Shown piece by piece: positions 44,249-52,643 of a stretch of 64,000 nucleotides of DNA. The notes under the pieces are model-generated. The model was not told where the DNA came from, made no database searches, and saw only the letters and a list, made by a program, of their open reading frames with translations. This DNA comes from Peribacillus sp. FSL E2-0218. Its GTDB lineage: Bacteria > Bacillota > Bacilli > Bacillales > DSM-1321. The stretch lies in NCBI RefSeq assembly GCF_037992945.1, contig NZ_CP150304.1:5118659-5182658 (forward strand), given 5' to 3'. The stretch's first letter is position 1, and every line of letters starts with the position of its first letter. The position numbers and the translations under genes are program-made.

Positions 44249-46215
44249 TCTCTTTGTCCCCCTTCTAAATATTCGTCTATCGCCGCTTTTAACCGGCTTT
44301 CCGCTTCTTCGATCGAGCATGCCTGCTGAGTGGCGGCATTCGTCAAGTGCCCGCCTCCATTCAGCATTTCCATGATCACCTGGACATTGATATCCCCGAG
44401 GGAGCGTGCACTGATGCCCACCGTATCATCAGATCGCTTAGCCATGACGAAGGAAGCAACGACACCGTCCATCGTCAATAGGGTATCGGCAGCCTGGGCA
44501 ATCAGCACCTGATTATGGATCTGGTCGGTTTTAGCCGAGGCAATGGCAATTCCTTTTTTATAAAAGATCACTTCTTCGATGAGCTTCGACCGTTTAATGT
44601 ATGTGTCCACATCTTCCTTCAGGAATTTCTGGACGAGAACCGTATCGGCCCCATGCGCCCTTAAATAGGACGCTGCATCAAAGGTACGGGAACCGGTTCT
44701 CAATGTGAAGCTTTTCGTATCGACGATGATGCCGGCAAGAAGCGAGGTCGCTTCCAACATGTCTATCTTCGAGCGCTTCGGCTGATATTCAAGCAGCTCC
44801 GTCACAAGCTCAGCTGTTGAAGACGCATAGGGCTCCATATAGACGAGCAATGAATTCTTGATGAACTCTTCACCGCGGCGATGATGGTCAATGACGACAA
44901 CCTTATCGATCCTATTCAATAACCGCTCTTCAATCACCATTGAAGGTTTATGCGTATCGACCACGACAAGCAATGTCTCATCCGTAATCATTTCAAACGC
45001 TTCATCCGGCGTTATGAACCGGGCATACAGGTCTTCTTTATTCTTGATTTCTTCCATTAACCGAAGGACACTGCTATCCAGCTGTTGGGTGTTAATGACG
45101 ATATACCCTTCCCGTTCATTCATCTGTGCGACCTTCAAGATGCCGATTGCTGAACCGATTGCGTCCATATCCGGGTTTTTATGGCCCATGACAATGACCT
45201 TATCGCTATCAAGGACGATATCCTTCAATGCATGGGAAATCACGCGTGCACGGACCCTTGTGCGTTTTTCCATCGGGTTGGTCTTCCCGCCATAGAATTT
45301 CACTTTTCCATTCGACTGCTTGATCGCGACCTGATCACCGCCCCGTCCAAGTGCCAGATCCAGGCTGGACTGCGCGAGCGAACCTAGTTCCGGCAGTGAT
45401 GATACGGCGGAGCCGACACCTATGCTCAAGGTCAGTGGTACGTTTTGCTTGGCTGTCGTTTCCCTGATTTCATCCAGGATCGAGAATTTCCCCTTTTCCA
45501 ATTGCTGCAGAATATGTTCATTGAAGATAGCAATGAATCGTTCCGAGGATACCCGTTTAAAGAAAACGCCATTATCCCTTGCCCATTTATCAAGAAGTGA
45601 AGTGACCAAGCTGTTGATGCTGCTTTTACGCTGATCATCCATGCCCTGAGTCAAATCATCATAATTATCGAGGAGGATGATGGCAATGGCCGTCCGTTCA
45701 TCTTCATATAGTTTCTCGATTTCCACTTGCTCCGTCACATCAAAGAAGTAAAGGAGTCTTTCCTCACGCTTGTGGACCACTTTGAATTTCCGATCGTGGA
45801 GCGTCAGTGTTTCTGTCTCGATTTCCTGTTTGATCAATGGGACGATCGAGTCCGCGACATCATATAGGGACCTTCCAGCCAATGAATCCTCGCTAAAACA
45901 GGAGGCCAGGAATGGATTGGTCCATTCGATGTAATAATCTTCATTAAAGAGCATGATTCCGATCGGCATTTCCAATAACGCTTCCTCGCCGACCTTCTTC
46001 AATCGGTAAGATAAAGTAGTTATATACTCTTCGGTCTTACGTTGTTTTTTTTCGACCATTCTTAATGTTAAATAAAATAAACCAGCAAGAATCAACAGTC
46101 CAATAAGGGCAATGACCCAATTATAGTAAGCCAGTACGCCCAAAAGTAACACGCCTGCGGCCAGCATCCCATACAAAGGGGACTTAATCGAGTATTCCTT
46201 CAAATAAGATGGCAT
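44245..46215 (-). CDS. gdpP: Cyclic-di-AMP phosphodiesterase GdpP
   Basis: Encodes 656 residues: two membrane helices (about 10-55), a PAS domain, a degenerate GGDEF domain, and DHH/DHHA1 catalytic domains. The metal-binding segments MGHKNPDMDAIGSA (His345) and VVIDHHRRGEEF (about 443) are intact. It hydrolyses c-di-AMP to pApA, controlling cell-wall and potassium homeostasis. AGGAG lies 8 bases before the ATG at 46215. It is coupled to rplI. Confidence 0.95.
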   Translation of the reverse strand: MPSYLKEYSIKSPLYGMLAAGVLLLGVLAYYNWVIALIGLLILAGLFYLTLRMVEKKQRKTEEYITTLSYRLKKVGEEALLEMPIGIMLFNEDYYIEWTNPFLASCFSEDSLAGRSLYDVADSIVPLIKQEIETETLTLHDRKFKVVHKREERLLYFFDVTEQVEIEKLYEDERTAIAIILLDNYDDLTQGMDDQRKSSINSLVTSLLDKWARDNGVFFKRVSSERFIAIFNEHILQQLEKGKFSILDEIRETTAKQNVPLTLSIGVGSAVSSLPELGSLAQSSLDLALGRGGDQVAIKQSNGKVKFYGGKTNPMEKRTRVRARVISHALKDIVLDSDKVIVMGHKNPDMDAIGSAIGILKVAQMNEREGYIVINTQQLDSSVLRLMEEIKNKEDLYARFITPDEAFEMITDETLLVVVDTHKPSMVIEERLLNRIDKVVVIDHHRRGEEFIKNSLLVYMEPYASSTAELVTELLEYQPKRSKIDMLEATSLLAGIIVDTKSFTLRTGSRTFDAASYLRAHGADTVLVQKFLKEDVDTYIKRSKLIEEVIFYKKGIAIASAKTDQIHNQVLIAQAADTLLTMDGVVASFVMAKRSDDTVGISARSLGDINVQVIMEMLNGGGHLTNAATQQACSIEEAESRLKAAIDEYLEGGQRE

Positions 46216-46251
46216 AGTTTCAGCTCCTAAAAGCATCTGTTTTACAAAAAG

Positions 46252-47199
46252 CTAACCCTTTTTCCTGAATGTCTCCCGAAAAGGAAAGCCTAAATCCATT
46301 ATACCTAAAAATCGGATGACCGTCGTGATAATCGGAAGCGGAAACAGCAAGGTCACAACCAGGATTATAACGGGCACGGCCTTGGCCCATGACTTCACAT
46401 GAGCGATATAAAAAATTAGGGAGTATCCTTGCAATAAAATGAAGAACTGCAGGATGAAAAATAAGTTCGTTATGGCCATATATACATAGCTGTTCTTGTC
46501 CGTATTCACAAAAAGGGCGAGAAGCATCGTAATTAAATAATACCATAAAAGGCTTTTCGGGAGTCGCAGATCTCGAAAATGAGGCCATCTTAACGCCTTT
46601 ACGCTGAATCGCTTCAAAATGGGATGTGCAGCGAGGAAAATGAACAATACCATCAAGACGGACATCAAGACAAATAAACTCGGCATCAACGTGTAAAACA
46701 TATCGATGAAGTCATGCATCTGCGTTTTGATTTCATCCCTCTGTGCCTGCCCAAGAGATCCCATGATGTTAACCGGTTTTTCTGCCGATGCCTTAACCAT
46801 ATCCAACGCTTTTTCTATGTAATTCACATTCGTTATCAACACGGAACCTGCATATATTAAGATTGTGCCTCCCAGGAACACAAGGACTGCACTTATGAAC
46901 GCAGTTACCAACGGTTTATCCTTCCTCAAGCAATAGCCGATCACCATTCCCGTAACACCCATAAGCAGGGTCAATGGTACGGATAGTATAGACCCGATGA
47001 GGAGCGTCAACAACGAAGCGATGAATAAGTAAACCAGGCTCCAAGAAAGCTTTTGTTTGATTGCAAACAAAATGAAAGGAGTCGGTAAAAAGAAAAGAGT
47101 GATGGTACCCATTAACGGGACATGGATGGTGATGAACAGTAAAATGCAATATAGTGCCAAAAGGGCTCCACCCTCCGCAATTCGTCTCCCGCTATTCAT
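46252..47199 (-). CDS. yybS: YybS-family membrane protein (DUF2232)
   Basis: Encodes 315 residues with about eight membrane helices and no soluble domain. B. subtilis YybS occupies the same place between rpsR and gdpP. The function is unknown; the family looks like an ECF-type or channel-like integral protein. It is 36 bases upstream of gdpP and probably cotranscribed with it. Confidence 0.88.
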   Translation of the reverse strand: MNSGRRIAEGGALLALYCILLFITIHVPLMGTITLFFLPTPFILFAIKQKLSWSLVYLFIASLLTLLIGSILSVPLTLLMGVTGMVIGYCLRKDKPLVTAFISAVLVFLGGTILIYAGSVLITNVNYIEKALDMVKASAEKPVNIMGSLGQAQRDEIKTQMHDFIDMFYTLMPSLFVLMSVLMVLFIFLAAHPILKRFSVKALRWPHFRDLRLPKSLLWYYLITMLLALFVNTDKNSYVYMAITNLFFILQFFILLQGYSLIFYIAHVKSWAKAVPVIILVVTLLFPLPIITTVIRFLGIMDLGFPFRETFRKKG

Positions 47200-47372
47200 C
47201 TATTTTTCACCCCCTGTTTTATTGTCTTAAGCTCATCTTTATATTGTATCCGTTACGGCCAGGATATTTCAAACATGACATTCTTTTTTCAAGAAATGAA
47301 TATTATTTCCTTGGAAAATAAAAAAGCCGCAATTTCAGCGGATTTCAGAAAAGGATATGATTTATAAAAAAA

Positions 47373-47402
47373 GGCGCATTAAGGATGATTCCTCAATGCG
47401 CC
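47373..47402 (-). terminator. rpsF-ssb-rpsR operon terminator
   Basis: A GGCGCATT stem extended by AGGA/TCCT with one mismatch, followed on the minus strand by seven Ts. A second small GC hairpin with a T-run lies further downstream near 47330-47345. Confidence 0.85.
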
Positions 47403-47410
47403 CATTTTAA

Positions 47411-47650
47411 TTATTCACCAGATACGTATGGAAGTAATGCCATAGTACGTGAGCGTTTAATAGCAATCGTTAATTTACGTTGATATTTAGCGCTTGTGCC
47501 AGTTACACGACGTGGTAAGATTTTACCGCGTTCTGAGACGAATTTTTTAAGAAGATCTGTATCTTTGTAATCAATTTTAGTGATACCGTTTGATGTGAAA
47601 TAACAAACCTTTTTACGCTTACCGCGTCCTTTACGTCCACCCATTGCCAT
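47411..47650 (-). CDS. rpsR: 30S ribosomal protein S18
   Basis: From the ATG at 47650 it encodes 79 residues, exactly the family length in Bacillus. The basic N terminus and the core KVCYFTSNGITKIDYKD identify S18. An upstream ATG at 47656 is closer to the GGGAGG site, so the start could be two codons earlier. It is the last gene of the rpsF-ssb-rpsR operon. Confidence 0.95.
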   Translation of the reverse strand: MAMGGRKGRGKRKKVCYFTSNGITKIDYKDTDLLKKFVSERGKILPRRVTGTSAKYQRKLTIAIKRSRTMALLPYVSGE

Positions 47651-47697
47651 AATCATTTTCCCTCCCTGCATTTTGAATTTTCATTTTAAACGGCTGT

Positions 47698-48228
47698 TTA
47701 AAACGGAAGATCGTCATCTGAAATGTCGATGGTCTTACCGTCATTTGCAAATGGATCATCATCTACACGAGTGTAGTTGTTATTGCTCCGTTGATTCTGA
47801 TTAGGATTTTGTCCATACGAATTATTGTCATTTCCGTTATTATTGTTACCATAACTTCTTTGACCCCCACCGTAAGAACCGCCTTCATTTCTTTCACCCG
47901 CTGAACTGCTTCGTGGTTCAAGGAACTGAACGCTCTCAGCCAGAATCTCCGTCACATATACGCGTTTGCCGTCTTGTCCTTCATAATTACGTGTTTGGAC
48001 ACGTCCATCCACGCCAGCCAAACTGCCTTTTTTCAAGAAGTTAGCTACATTTTCTGCCGGTTTACGCCAAACTACACAATTAATGAAATCTGCTTCACGT
48101 TCACCTGACTGATTCGTAAAACTACGGTTCACAGCTAAAGTAAAGGTTGCTACAGGTACTCCATTAGGTGTATATCGTAATTCAGGATCTTTAGTTAAGC
48201 GTCCTACCAAAACTACGCGATTCATCAT
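47698..48228 (-). CDS. ssb: Single-stranded DNA-binding protein
   Basis: Encodes 176 residues: an OB fold (MMNRVVLVGRLTKDPELRYT, residues 1-105), a Gly/Asn/Gln-rich flexible linker and the acidic interaction tip DDDLPF. It binds ssDNA and recruits replisome and repair proteins (SsbA type). AGGGG lies 9 bases before the first of two adjacent ATGs, both of which are possible starts. Confidence 0.96.
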   Translation of the reverse strand: MMNRVVLVGRLTKDPELRYTPNGVPVATFTLAVNRSFTNQSGEREADFINCVVWRKPAENVANFLKKGSLAGVDGRVQTRNYEGQDGKRVYVTEILAESVQFLEPRSSSAGERNEGGSYGGGQRSYGNNNNGNDNNSYGQNPNQNQRSNNNYTRVDDDPFANDGKTIDISDDDLPF

Positions 48229-48254
48229 CAGAATCAACCCCTAGGTTTCAAGCT

Positions 48255-48270
48255 TGTTTCATGTGAAACA
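48255..48270. promoter_or_regulatory. parS-like palindrome between rpsF and ssb
   Basis: TGTTTCATGTGAAACA differs from the parS consensus TGTTTCACGTGAAACA at one central base. It lies in the 66-base gap between rpsF and ssb, so it could be a weak ParB site or an operon stem-loop. Confidence 0.5.
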
Positions 48271-48294
48271 AGGTTTGAATTTATATTAATCGAA

Positions 48295-48579
48295 TTAAAC
48301 TTCTTCTCTAGTAGCCATGTGGCGAATGATGTCTTCACTGATTTTAGCAAGACGATCGAATTCTTGGATCGCAGCACTTTCAGCGTTAACTTTAAGAAGC
48401 ATGTAGTAACCATCACGGAAATCATTGATTTCATATGCAAGACGGCGTTTACCCCATTCTTTTGCTTCTACTTCCGCACCATTATCAGTAAGGATTGTGT
48501 TGAAACGTTCAACTAAAGCTTTTTTAGCTTCTTCCTCAATGTTTGGACGGATGATATACATAATTTCGTATTTTCTCAT
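48295..48579 (-). CDS. rpsF: 30S ribosomal protein S6
   Basis: From the ATG at 48579 it encodes 94 residues. The MRKYEIMYIIRPNIEEE N terminus and the WGKRRLAYEI segment are typical. A full AGGAGGTG site lies 6 bases before the ATG. It is the first gene of the operon and, with S18, probably binds its own leader RNA. Confidence 0.96.
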   Translation of the reverse strand: MRKYEIMYIIRPNIEEEAKKALVERFNTILTDNGAEVEAKEWGKRRLAYEINDFRDGYYMLLKVNAESAAIQEFDRLAKISEDIIRHMATREEV

Positions 48580-48599
48580 CACTGTCACCTCCTTTTGGT

Positions 48600-48647
48600 C
48601 TAAGCGGCCCTATTGGGCAAGGAGCAATTATTTATAATTACTCACAA
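48600..48647 (-). ncRNA. Candidate S6:S18 ribosomal protein leader
   Basis: The leader folds a GAGTAATTA/TAATTGCTC stem followed by a GCCC/GGGC hairpin next to the sequence CCGCTTAG. A CCG trinucleotide beside a stem is the hallmark of the S6:S18 binding leader known in many bacteria. The fold was made by eye. Confidence 0.45.
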
Positions 48648-48653
48648 GATGAA

Positions 48654-48682
48654 ATTATAGCATAGTTGTAGAGTCTTTGCAA
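48654..48682 (-). promoter_or_regulatory. rpsF-ssb-rpsR promoter
   Basis: On the minus strand TTGCAA and a perfect TATAAT are 17 bases apart with a TG extension (ATGC) before the -10 element. Transcription would start near 48647. Confidence 0.8.
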
Positions 48683-48721
48683 CGAATGGCTCTACTTATT
48701 ACAATTAATTGAAAACGATGG

Positions 48722-48759
48722 ATGAAAGCCCCTGCAAATTGTGCTGCAGGGGCTTTCAT
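48722..48759 (-). terminator. ychF terminator
   Basis: A perfect 15 bp stem (ATGAAAGCCCCTGCA and complement) with an 8-base loop, immediately past the ychF stop. The T-run is poor on the minus strand. Confidence 0.75.
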
Positions 48760-48761
48760 TC

Positions 48762-49862
48762 TTATACGTTAAAACGGAAATGGATGACATCGCCATCGTT
48801 AACGATGTATTCTTTTCCTTCAAGCCGCACTTTTCCAGCTTCTTTTGCAGCACCGTGACTGCCCGCTTCTAGCAAATCGGTATAAGAAACGACTTCGGCA
48901 CGGATGAAGCCTCGTTCGAAATCGGTATGGATGACACCCGCACATTGAGGGGCCTTCATGCCTTTCCGGAATGTCCAAGCACGCACTTCCTGGACACCAG
49001 CGGTAAAGTATGTCGCCAATCCAAGCAAGTTATAGGAAGCACGGATCAATTGGTCAAGACCGGACTCCTCGATGCCTAGTTCAGATAAGAACATTTCCTT
49101 TTCTTCACCGTCAAGCTCGGCAATTTCTTCTTCGATTTTGGCACAAATCACGATTACTTCCGCGTTTTCGTTCGCTGCATATTCACGGACCTGCTGCACA
49201 TATTCGTTGTCATCGGCATTAGCCACTTCATCTTCGCTTACGTTCGCCACATAAAGCGTCGGCTTCGCCGTAAGCAAATGCATGCCCTTGACGATTTTCA
49301 GCTGTTCTTCAGTAAATTCAACGGAACGGGCAGGTTTTTCTTCTTCCAATGCCGCTTTCAAAGTGACAAGGATTTCATGTTCAGCCACTGCGTCCTTATC
49401 TTTTTGCTTGGCCATTTTGCCGACACGGTCGATACGTTTATCAACCGATTCCAAATCGGCAAGGATCAATTCAAGATTGATGACTTCGATATCATCGATC
49501 GGATTCACTTTTCCGGAAACATGCGTAATGTTGTCATCAGCGAAACAACGGACAACCTGACAAATCGCATCAACTTGACGGATGTGAGAAAGGAACTTAT
49601 TGCCAAGACCCTCACCTTTACTTGCCCCTTTTACAATCCCGGCGATATCGGTGAATTCGAATGCTGTCGGAACCGTTTTTTTCGGTTGGACCAAATCGGT
49701 CAATTTTTGCAAACGGTGATCCGGCACTTCCACGATCCCGACGTTCGGGTCGATCGTACAAAAAGGATAGTTCGCAGATTCCGCACCTGCCTGAGTAATT
49801 GCATTAAATAAAGTGGATTTCCCTACGTTAGGCAAACCGACAATACCAGCTGTTAAAGCCAT
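48762..49862 (-). CDS. ychF: Ribosome-associated ATPase YchF (Obg family)
   Basis: Encodes 366 residues. The G1 motif GLPNVGKSTLFNAIT starts at residue 8, and the altered G4 region that prefers ATP over GTP is typical of YchF. A C-terminal TGS domain (about 280-366) follows a coiled coil. It is linked to translation and oxidative-stress control. It is monocistronic. Confidence 0.95.
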   Translation of the reverse strand: MALTAGIVGLPNVGKSTLFNAITQAGAESANYPFCTIDPNVGIVEVPDHRLQKLTDLVQPKKTVPTAFEFTDIAGIVKGASKGEGLGNKFLSHIRQVDAICQVVRCFADDNITHVSGKVNPIDDIEVINLELILADLESVDKRIDRVGKMAKQKDKDAVAEHEILVTLKAALEEEKPARSVEFTEEQLKIVKGMHLLTAKPTLYVANVSEDEVANADDNEYVQQVREYAANENAEVIVICAKIEEEIAELDGEEKEMFLSELGIEESGLDQLIRASYNLLGLATYFTAGVQEVRAWTFRKGMKAPQCAGVIHTDFERGFIRAEVVSYTDLLEAGSHGAAKEAGKVRLEGKEYIVNDGDVIHFRFNV

Positions 49863-50029
49863 TTATATTTCACTCCTTCAAGATAGTTCGTACATATGGA
49901 AAAAGGATTGATCTTCTATAAGCACCATCCAATTACCTAAACCTTTCCCAATTATAGATTTCGCTTCATAAAAAGACAAGTAAATCATTGAGATGGCAGG
50001 ACTACTTTCACATAAAGAAAAAAGCATGA

Positions 50030-50233
50030 TCACTTCTCATGCTTTTCCAGAACTTTTTTCATTTTCTTTGCGAATTCACGTCGTGCAAGCATTACGCTGT
50101 GGCCGCAGCCTTCACATTTTATCCGGATATCCATGCCTAGGCGAATGATTTTCCACTTATTCACACCGCACGGATGTGGTTTTTTCATTTCCACGATATC
50201 GTTCAGCGCAAATTCTTTTTCCTCCATGACCAT
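50030..50233 (-). CDS. DUF951 small protein (YyzM-like)
   Basis: Encodes 67 residues. A CxxC pair (IKCEGCGHSV) plus an upstream HPCG suggests a bound metal or redox pair. The family is small, conserved in Firmicutes, often next to this channel gene, and of unknown function. Two ATGs (50233, 50227) are possible; AGGGGG lies 4 bases before the first and 10 before the second. It begins 14 bases after the channel gene stop, so the two are probably cotranscribed. Confidence 0.85.
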   Translation of the reverse strand: MVMEEKEFALNDIVEMKKPHPCGVNKWKIIRLGMDIRIKCEGCGHSVMLARREFAKKMKKVLEKHEK

Positions 50234-50247
50234 TGAGCCCCCTAATT

Positions 50248-51084
50248 CTACGACTCGCTGCCACTGTAAGTGGATTTAATCCCAATTAAATCGAGGGCAG
50301 CACTTATTTCTTTTCTCAAAACCCTGCTGAATTCGACATTTTGCAATGGCTTGGTTTCCGCTGTAACCCGAAGGACGACTTCATCAGGATTTATCGTTTC
50401 GATCCCCAAAAATTCAGGAGCTTTGACCAGGGCATCGTATTTGCCTTCCATGCTGTTTAAAAGCTCAATCAGAACCCTTTCGGCACGCTCGATCGATCCA
50501 TCATTGGCGATTGTCACATCAACGACCGCCTTGCTGTTCAAAATCGAATAGTTGGTGACTTGTATGATGCTGCCGTTAGGAATGAAGTGCAATTCGCCTG
50601 CATCACTTTTAATTTTCGTTGTCCGAAGCCCGATTTCAATGACTTCTCCCTCATAGGTATTGATCTTAATATAATCACCAACCGAAAATTGATCTTCAAA
50701 AATCACGAAAAATCCTGTAATGATATCCTTGACCAAACTTTGGGCACCAAACCCGATGGCCAAGCCGATTACCCCTGCACCAGCAAGCAATGGCATTACA
50801 TGAAGTCCAAAAATTTCAAGGATCATCATCAAAGCGATGAAATTGATCACATAGGTAATGATATTTTCCAGCAACTTTATGAGGGTCGCTTCCCTGCGCT
50901 CCGAAACCCGAATCGGAGTTCTTGAACGAGCTTTGAAGAATTTATTTAAAAGGGTCTTTCCTATAGTAATAATAATACGCGATAACAATAGAACAAGGAA
51001 GATTTTAATAATGCCCTCGCCTATCAACAACCATATCTTTTCATCCAATAATTCGCTTGTAACGTTATCATACATGCGGCTCAT
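50248..51084 (-). CDS. Small-conductance mechanosensitive channel family protein
   Basis: Encodes 278 residues of the MscS family. Three membrane helices lie in the first 125 residues; the pore helix region LAGAGVIGLAIGFGAQSLVKDIITGFF is followed by the beta domain (FSVGDYIKI) and a C-terminal alpha/beta domain. It should open under membrane tension to release solutes. GGAGG lies 5 bases before the ATG. Confidence 0.92.
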   Translation of the reverse strand: MSRMYDNVTSELLDEKIWLLIGEGIIKIFLVLLLSRIIITIGKTLLNKFFKARSRTPIRVSERREATLIKLLENIITYVINFIALMMILEIFGLHVMPLLAGAGVIGLAIGFGAQSLVKDIITGFFVIFEDQFSVGDYIKINTYEGEVIEIGLRTTKIKSDAGELHFIPNGSIIQVTNYSILNSKAVVDVTIANDGSIERAERVLIELLNSMEGKYDALVKAPEFLGIETINPDEVVLRVTAETKPLQNVEFSRVLRKEISAALDLIGIKSTYSGSES

Positions 51085-51403
51085 GTTTTCCTCCTACCTC
51101 TTGCATAATGCTGCAAAGCTTTTTTTCTTCTCTATGATTTTCTTTTATGGACGTATTCCTGTACCCCTTTTGCCTTAAACTAACCATGATTAAAAGAAGT
51201 TTTCTCTATTTTAACAAGAAATAAGGGTTTCTGTACAAAAAAATTATGGGTATAGAGGTAAAAGAATTAGACGTTTTTTCCCAGATGATAAAGCACCAGA
51301 ATATATAGAAAGCAATTGGTAGAATGGAAGAAACATCTATCCATCTCCCCTTCGCCCGTTTGCAGGCTCTACAAAATATCCCCTCACCGATAACATTAAT
51401 GCC

Positions 51404-51432
51404 GTATATTTTCCCCTTTTTATCCGTATACT
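51404..51432 (+). promoter_or_regulatory. Candidate forespore (sigma-F/G) promoter of yyaC
   Basis: GTATA at 51404-51408 and CCGTATACT at 51424-51432 are 15 bases apart, close to the sigma-F pattern GYATA / GGNNANANT. B. subtilis yyaC is a forespore gene. The remaining upstream gap from 51085 shows nothing else. Confidence 0.45.
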
Positions 51433-51464
51433 GTAATACCGAATAAAATAAAGGAGCTGAGTCG

Positions 51465-52100
51465 ATGAATCTGAATTCTAGTCTATTTCATACTAATAAA
51501 AATAGATTGAGTCGCATCCTTCATGAAGATACGGATGCATCCAAACAAATTTCCCAAGAATTGATCAACCTTCTGCCAACCGGAAAGCTTCAGCCCATCG
51601 TCATTGTCTGCATCGGCACGGACCGTTCTACAGGCGATTCACTCGGACCGCTTGTCGGCACTCTGCTAAGCGAGAAAACGCAAAACAACTCTTCTCCTTT
51701 CCATGTGTATGGGACTCTGGACGACCCTATCCATGCAATGAATCTGCAGGAGAAATTGAACGAGATAAATAAGATTCATACTGATTCCTTTATCATAGGC
51801 ATCGATGCTTGCTTAGGTAAACTGAAAAGCGTTGGCATCGTCCAAATCGGGCAAGGCCCCGTGAAACCCGGTGCTGGAGTCAATAAAGATCTTCCTTCCG
51901 TTGGTAATGCCCATATCACGGGAATCGTCAATGTCAGTGGATTCATGGAATTCATGGTCCTGCAAAACACCCGTCTCAATCTTGTGCTGAAAATGGCCAA
52001 AACCATTGCCGCAGGAATTGATGAGGCGCAAAATCTTTATCAAGCAAAACCAGCCATCACGCCATTCACTTGGGCATTGAAGCAAGAAAAAACCCTTTAA
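51465..52100 (+). CDS. yyaC: YyaC spore protein (DUF1256)
   Basis: Encodes 211 residues. The core IVCIGTDRSTGDSLGPLVGTLL and the later IGIDACLGKLKSVG and NVSGFMEFMVLQNTRL match YyaC, a relative of the germination protease GPR and hydrogenase-maturation peptidases. It is expressed in the forespore in B. subtilis. The exact reaction is not established. AAAGGAG lies 8 bases before the ATG. It is the only plus-strand gene in the right half of the window. Confidence 0.9.
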   Translation: MNLNSSLFHTNKNRLSRILHEDTDASKQISQELINLLPTGKLQPIVIVCIGTDRSTGDSLGPLVGTLLSEKTQNNSSPFHVYGTLDDPIHAMNLQEKLNEINKIHTDSFIIGIDACLGKLKSVGIVQIGQGPVKPGAGVNKDLPSVGNAHITGIVNVSGFMEFMVLQNTRLNLVLKMAKTIAAGIDEAQNLYQAKPAITPFTWALKQEKTL

Positions 52101-52227
52101 TGAATCGTGTATAGACTGATCAGATCAAGATTCACTCCTTATATTGTGAAACATAAATGACTGGAAGCAACTGAAATGATTGAAGCGGTAGTGCCACTGA
52201 ACACTAACATTGGTTTTAGGAAATAAA

Positions 52228-52253
52228 AAAGGATCTTCCATGGAAGATCCTTT
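52228..52253. terminator. Perfect 26 bp palindrome after yyaC
   Basis: Two 13-base arms (AAAGGATCTTCCA and its complement) meet without a loop. An A-run precedes it on the plus strand, so it reads as a terminator most convincingly on the minus strand. For yyaC it may act as a plain hairpin. Confidence 0.65.
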
Positions 52254-52314
52254 CAGACTGCAGGCAAACTTGATGAAAATCGAGTTTGTCTATTTTTTAA
52301 GGCATGTACAATGT

Positions 52315-52470
52315 GGACGTTGATTTCCACTCCAGGCAGTGCAGGTTTTTCGGCCTTCCACTCACTTTTTCCGACCTTCGACGCAGGTTTTCCGACCGTT
52401 CACTCACTTTTTCCGACCTTCGACGCAGGTTTTTCGGCCGTTCACTCACTTTTTCCGGCCGTTCATCGCT
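52315..52470. repeat. Tandem repeat of about 42 bp built from 21 bp halves
   Basis: About two and a half copies of a unit that includes CACTCACTTTTTCCGACC and TTCGACGCAGGTTTTTCGG. The core TCCGACC is the complement of GGTCGGA in the array at 26141-26464. Frames through it are only repeat translations. Confidence 0.7.
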
Positions 52471-52495
52471 TATTCAGAGGCGGTTCCGCTTACCC

Positions 52496-52550
52496 CCGCT
52501 CGTAGACGCGCTTTTCCGCAGGAGTTTCGAACACCCGCCCCAATCACCTT
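52496..52550. repeat. End fragment of the dispersed GC-rich element
   Basis: ACGCGCTTTTCCGCAGGAGTTTCG and the flanking cytosine-rich bases resemble, in inverse orientation, the left end of the element at 20431-20656 (shared CCGCAGGAGT..TCG core). Confidence 0.45.
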
Positions 52551-52610
52551 TTTTAACTCCTAGATAGAAGCCTTTTCCACCGGGAAAATTTGATAAGAAC
52601 GAAACCAATT

Positions 52611-52643
52611 ACAAGAAGGAAGGGAATGTCCCTTCCTTCTTGT
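52611..52643 (-). terminator. DUF554 gene terminator
   Basis: A perfect 15 bp stem (ACAAGAAGGAAGGGA and complement) with a 3-base loop, directly after the stop codon. Confidence 0.8.

Noticed and set aside
52304..52567. Three overlapping plus-strand frames of 64-87 codons
   Set aside because: All three frames are open because the unit length is near a multiple of three; the peptides are repeat translations.
52575..52592. TTTTCCACCGGGAAAA as a Noc-binding site
   Set aside because: The palindrome's centre carries an extra base, breaking the spacing.
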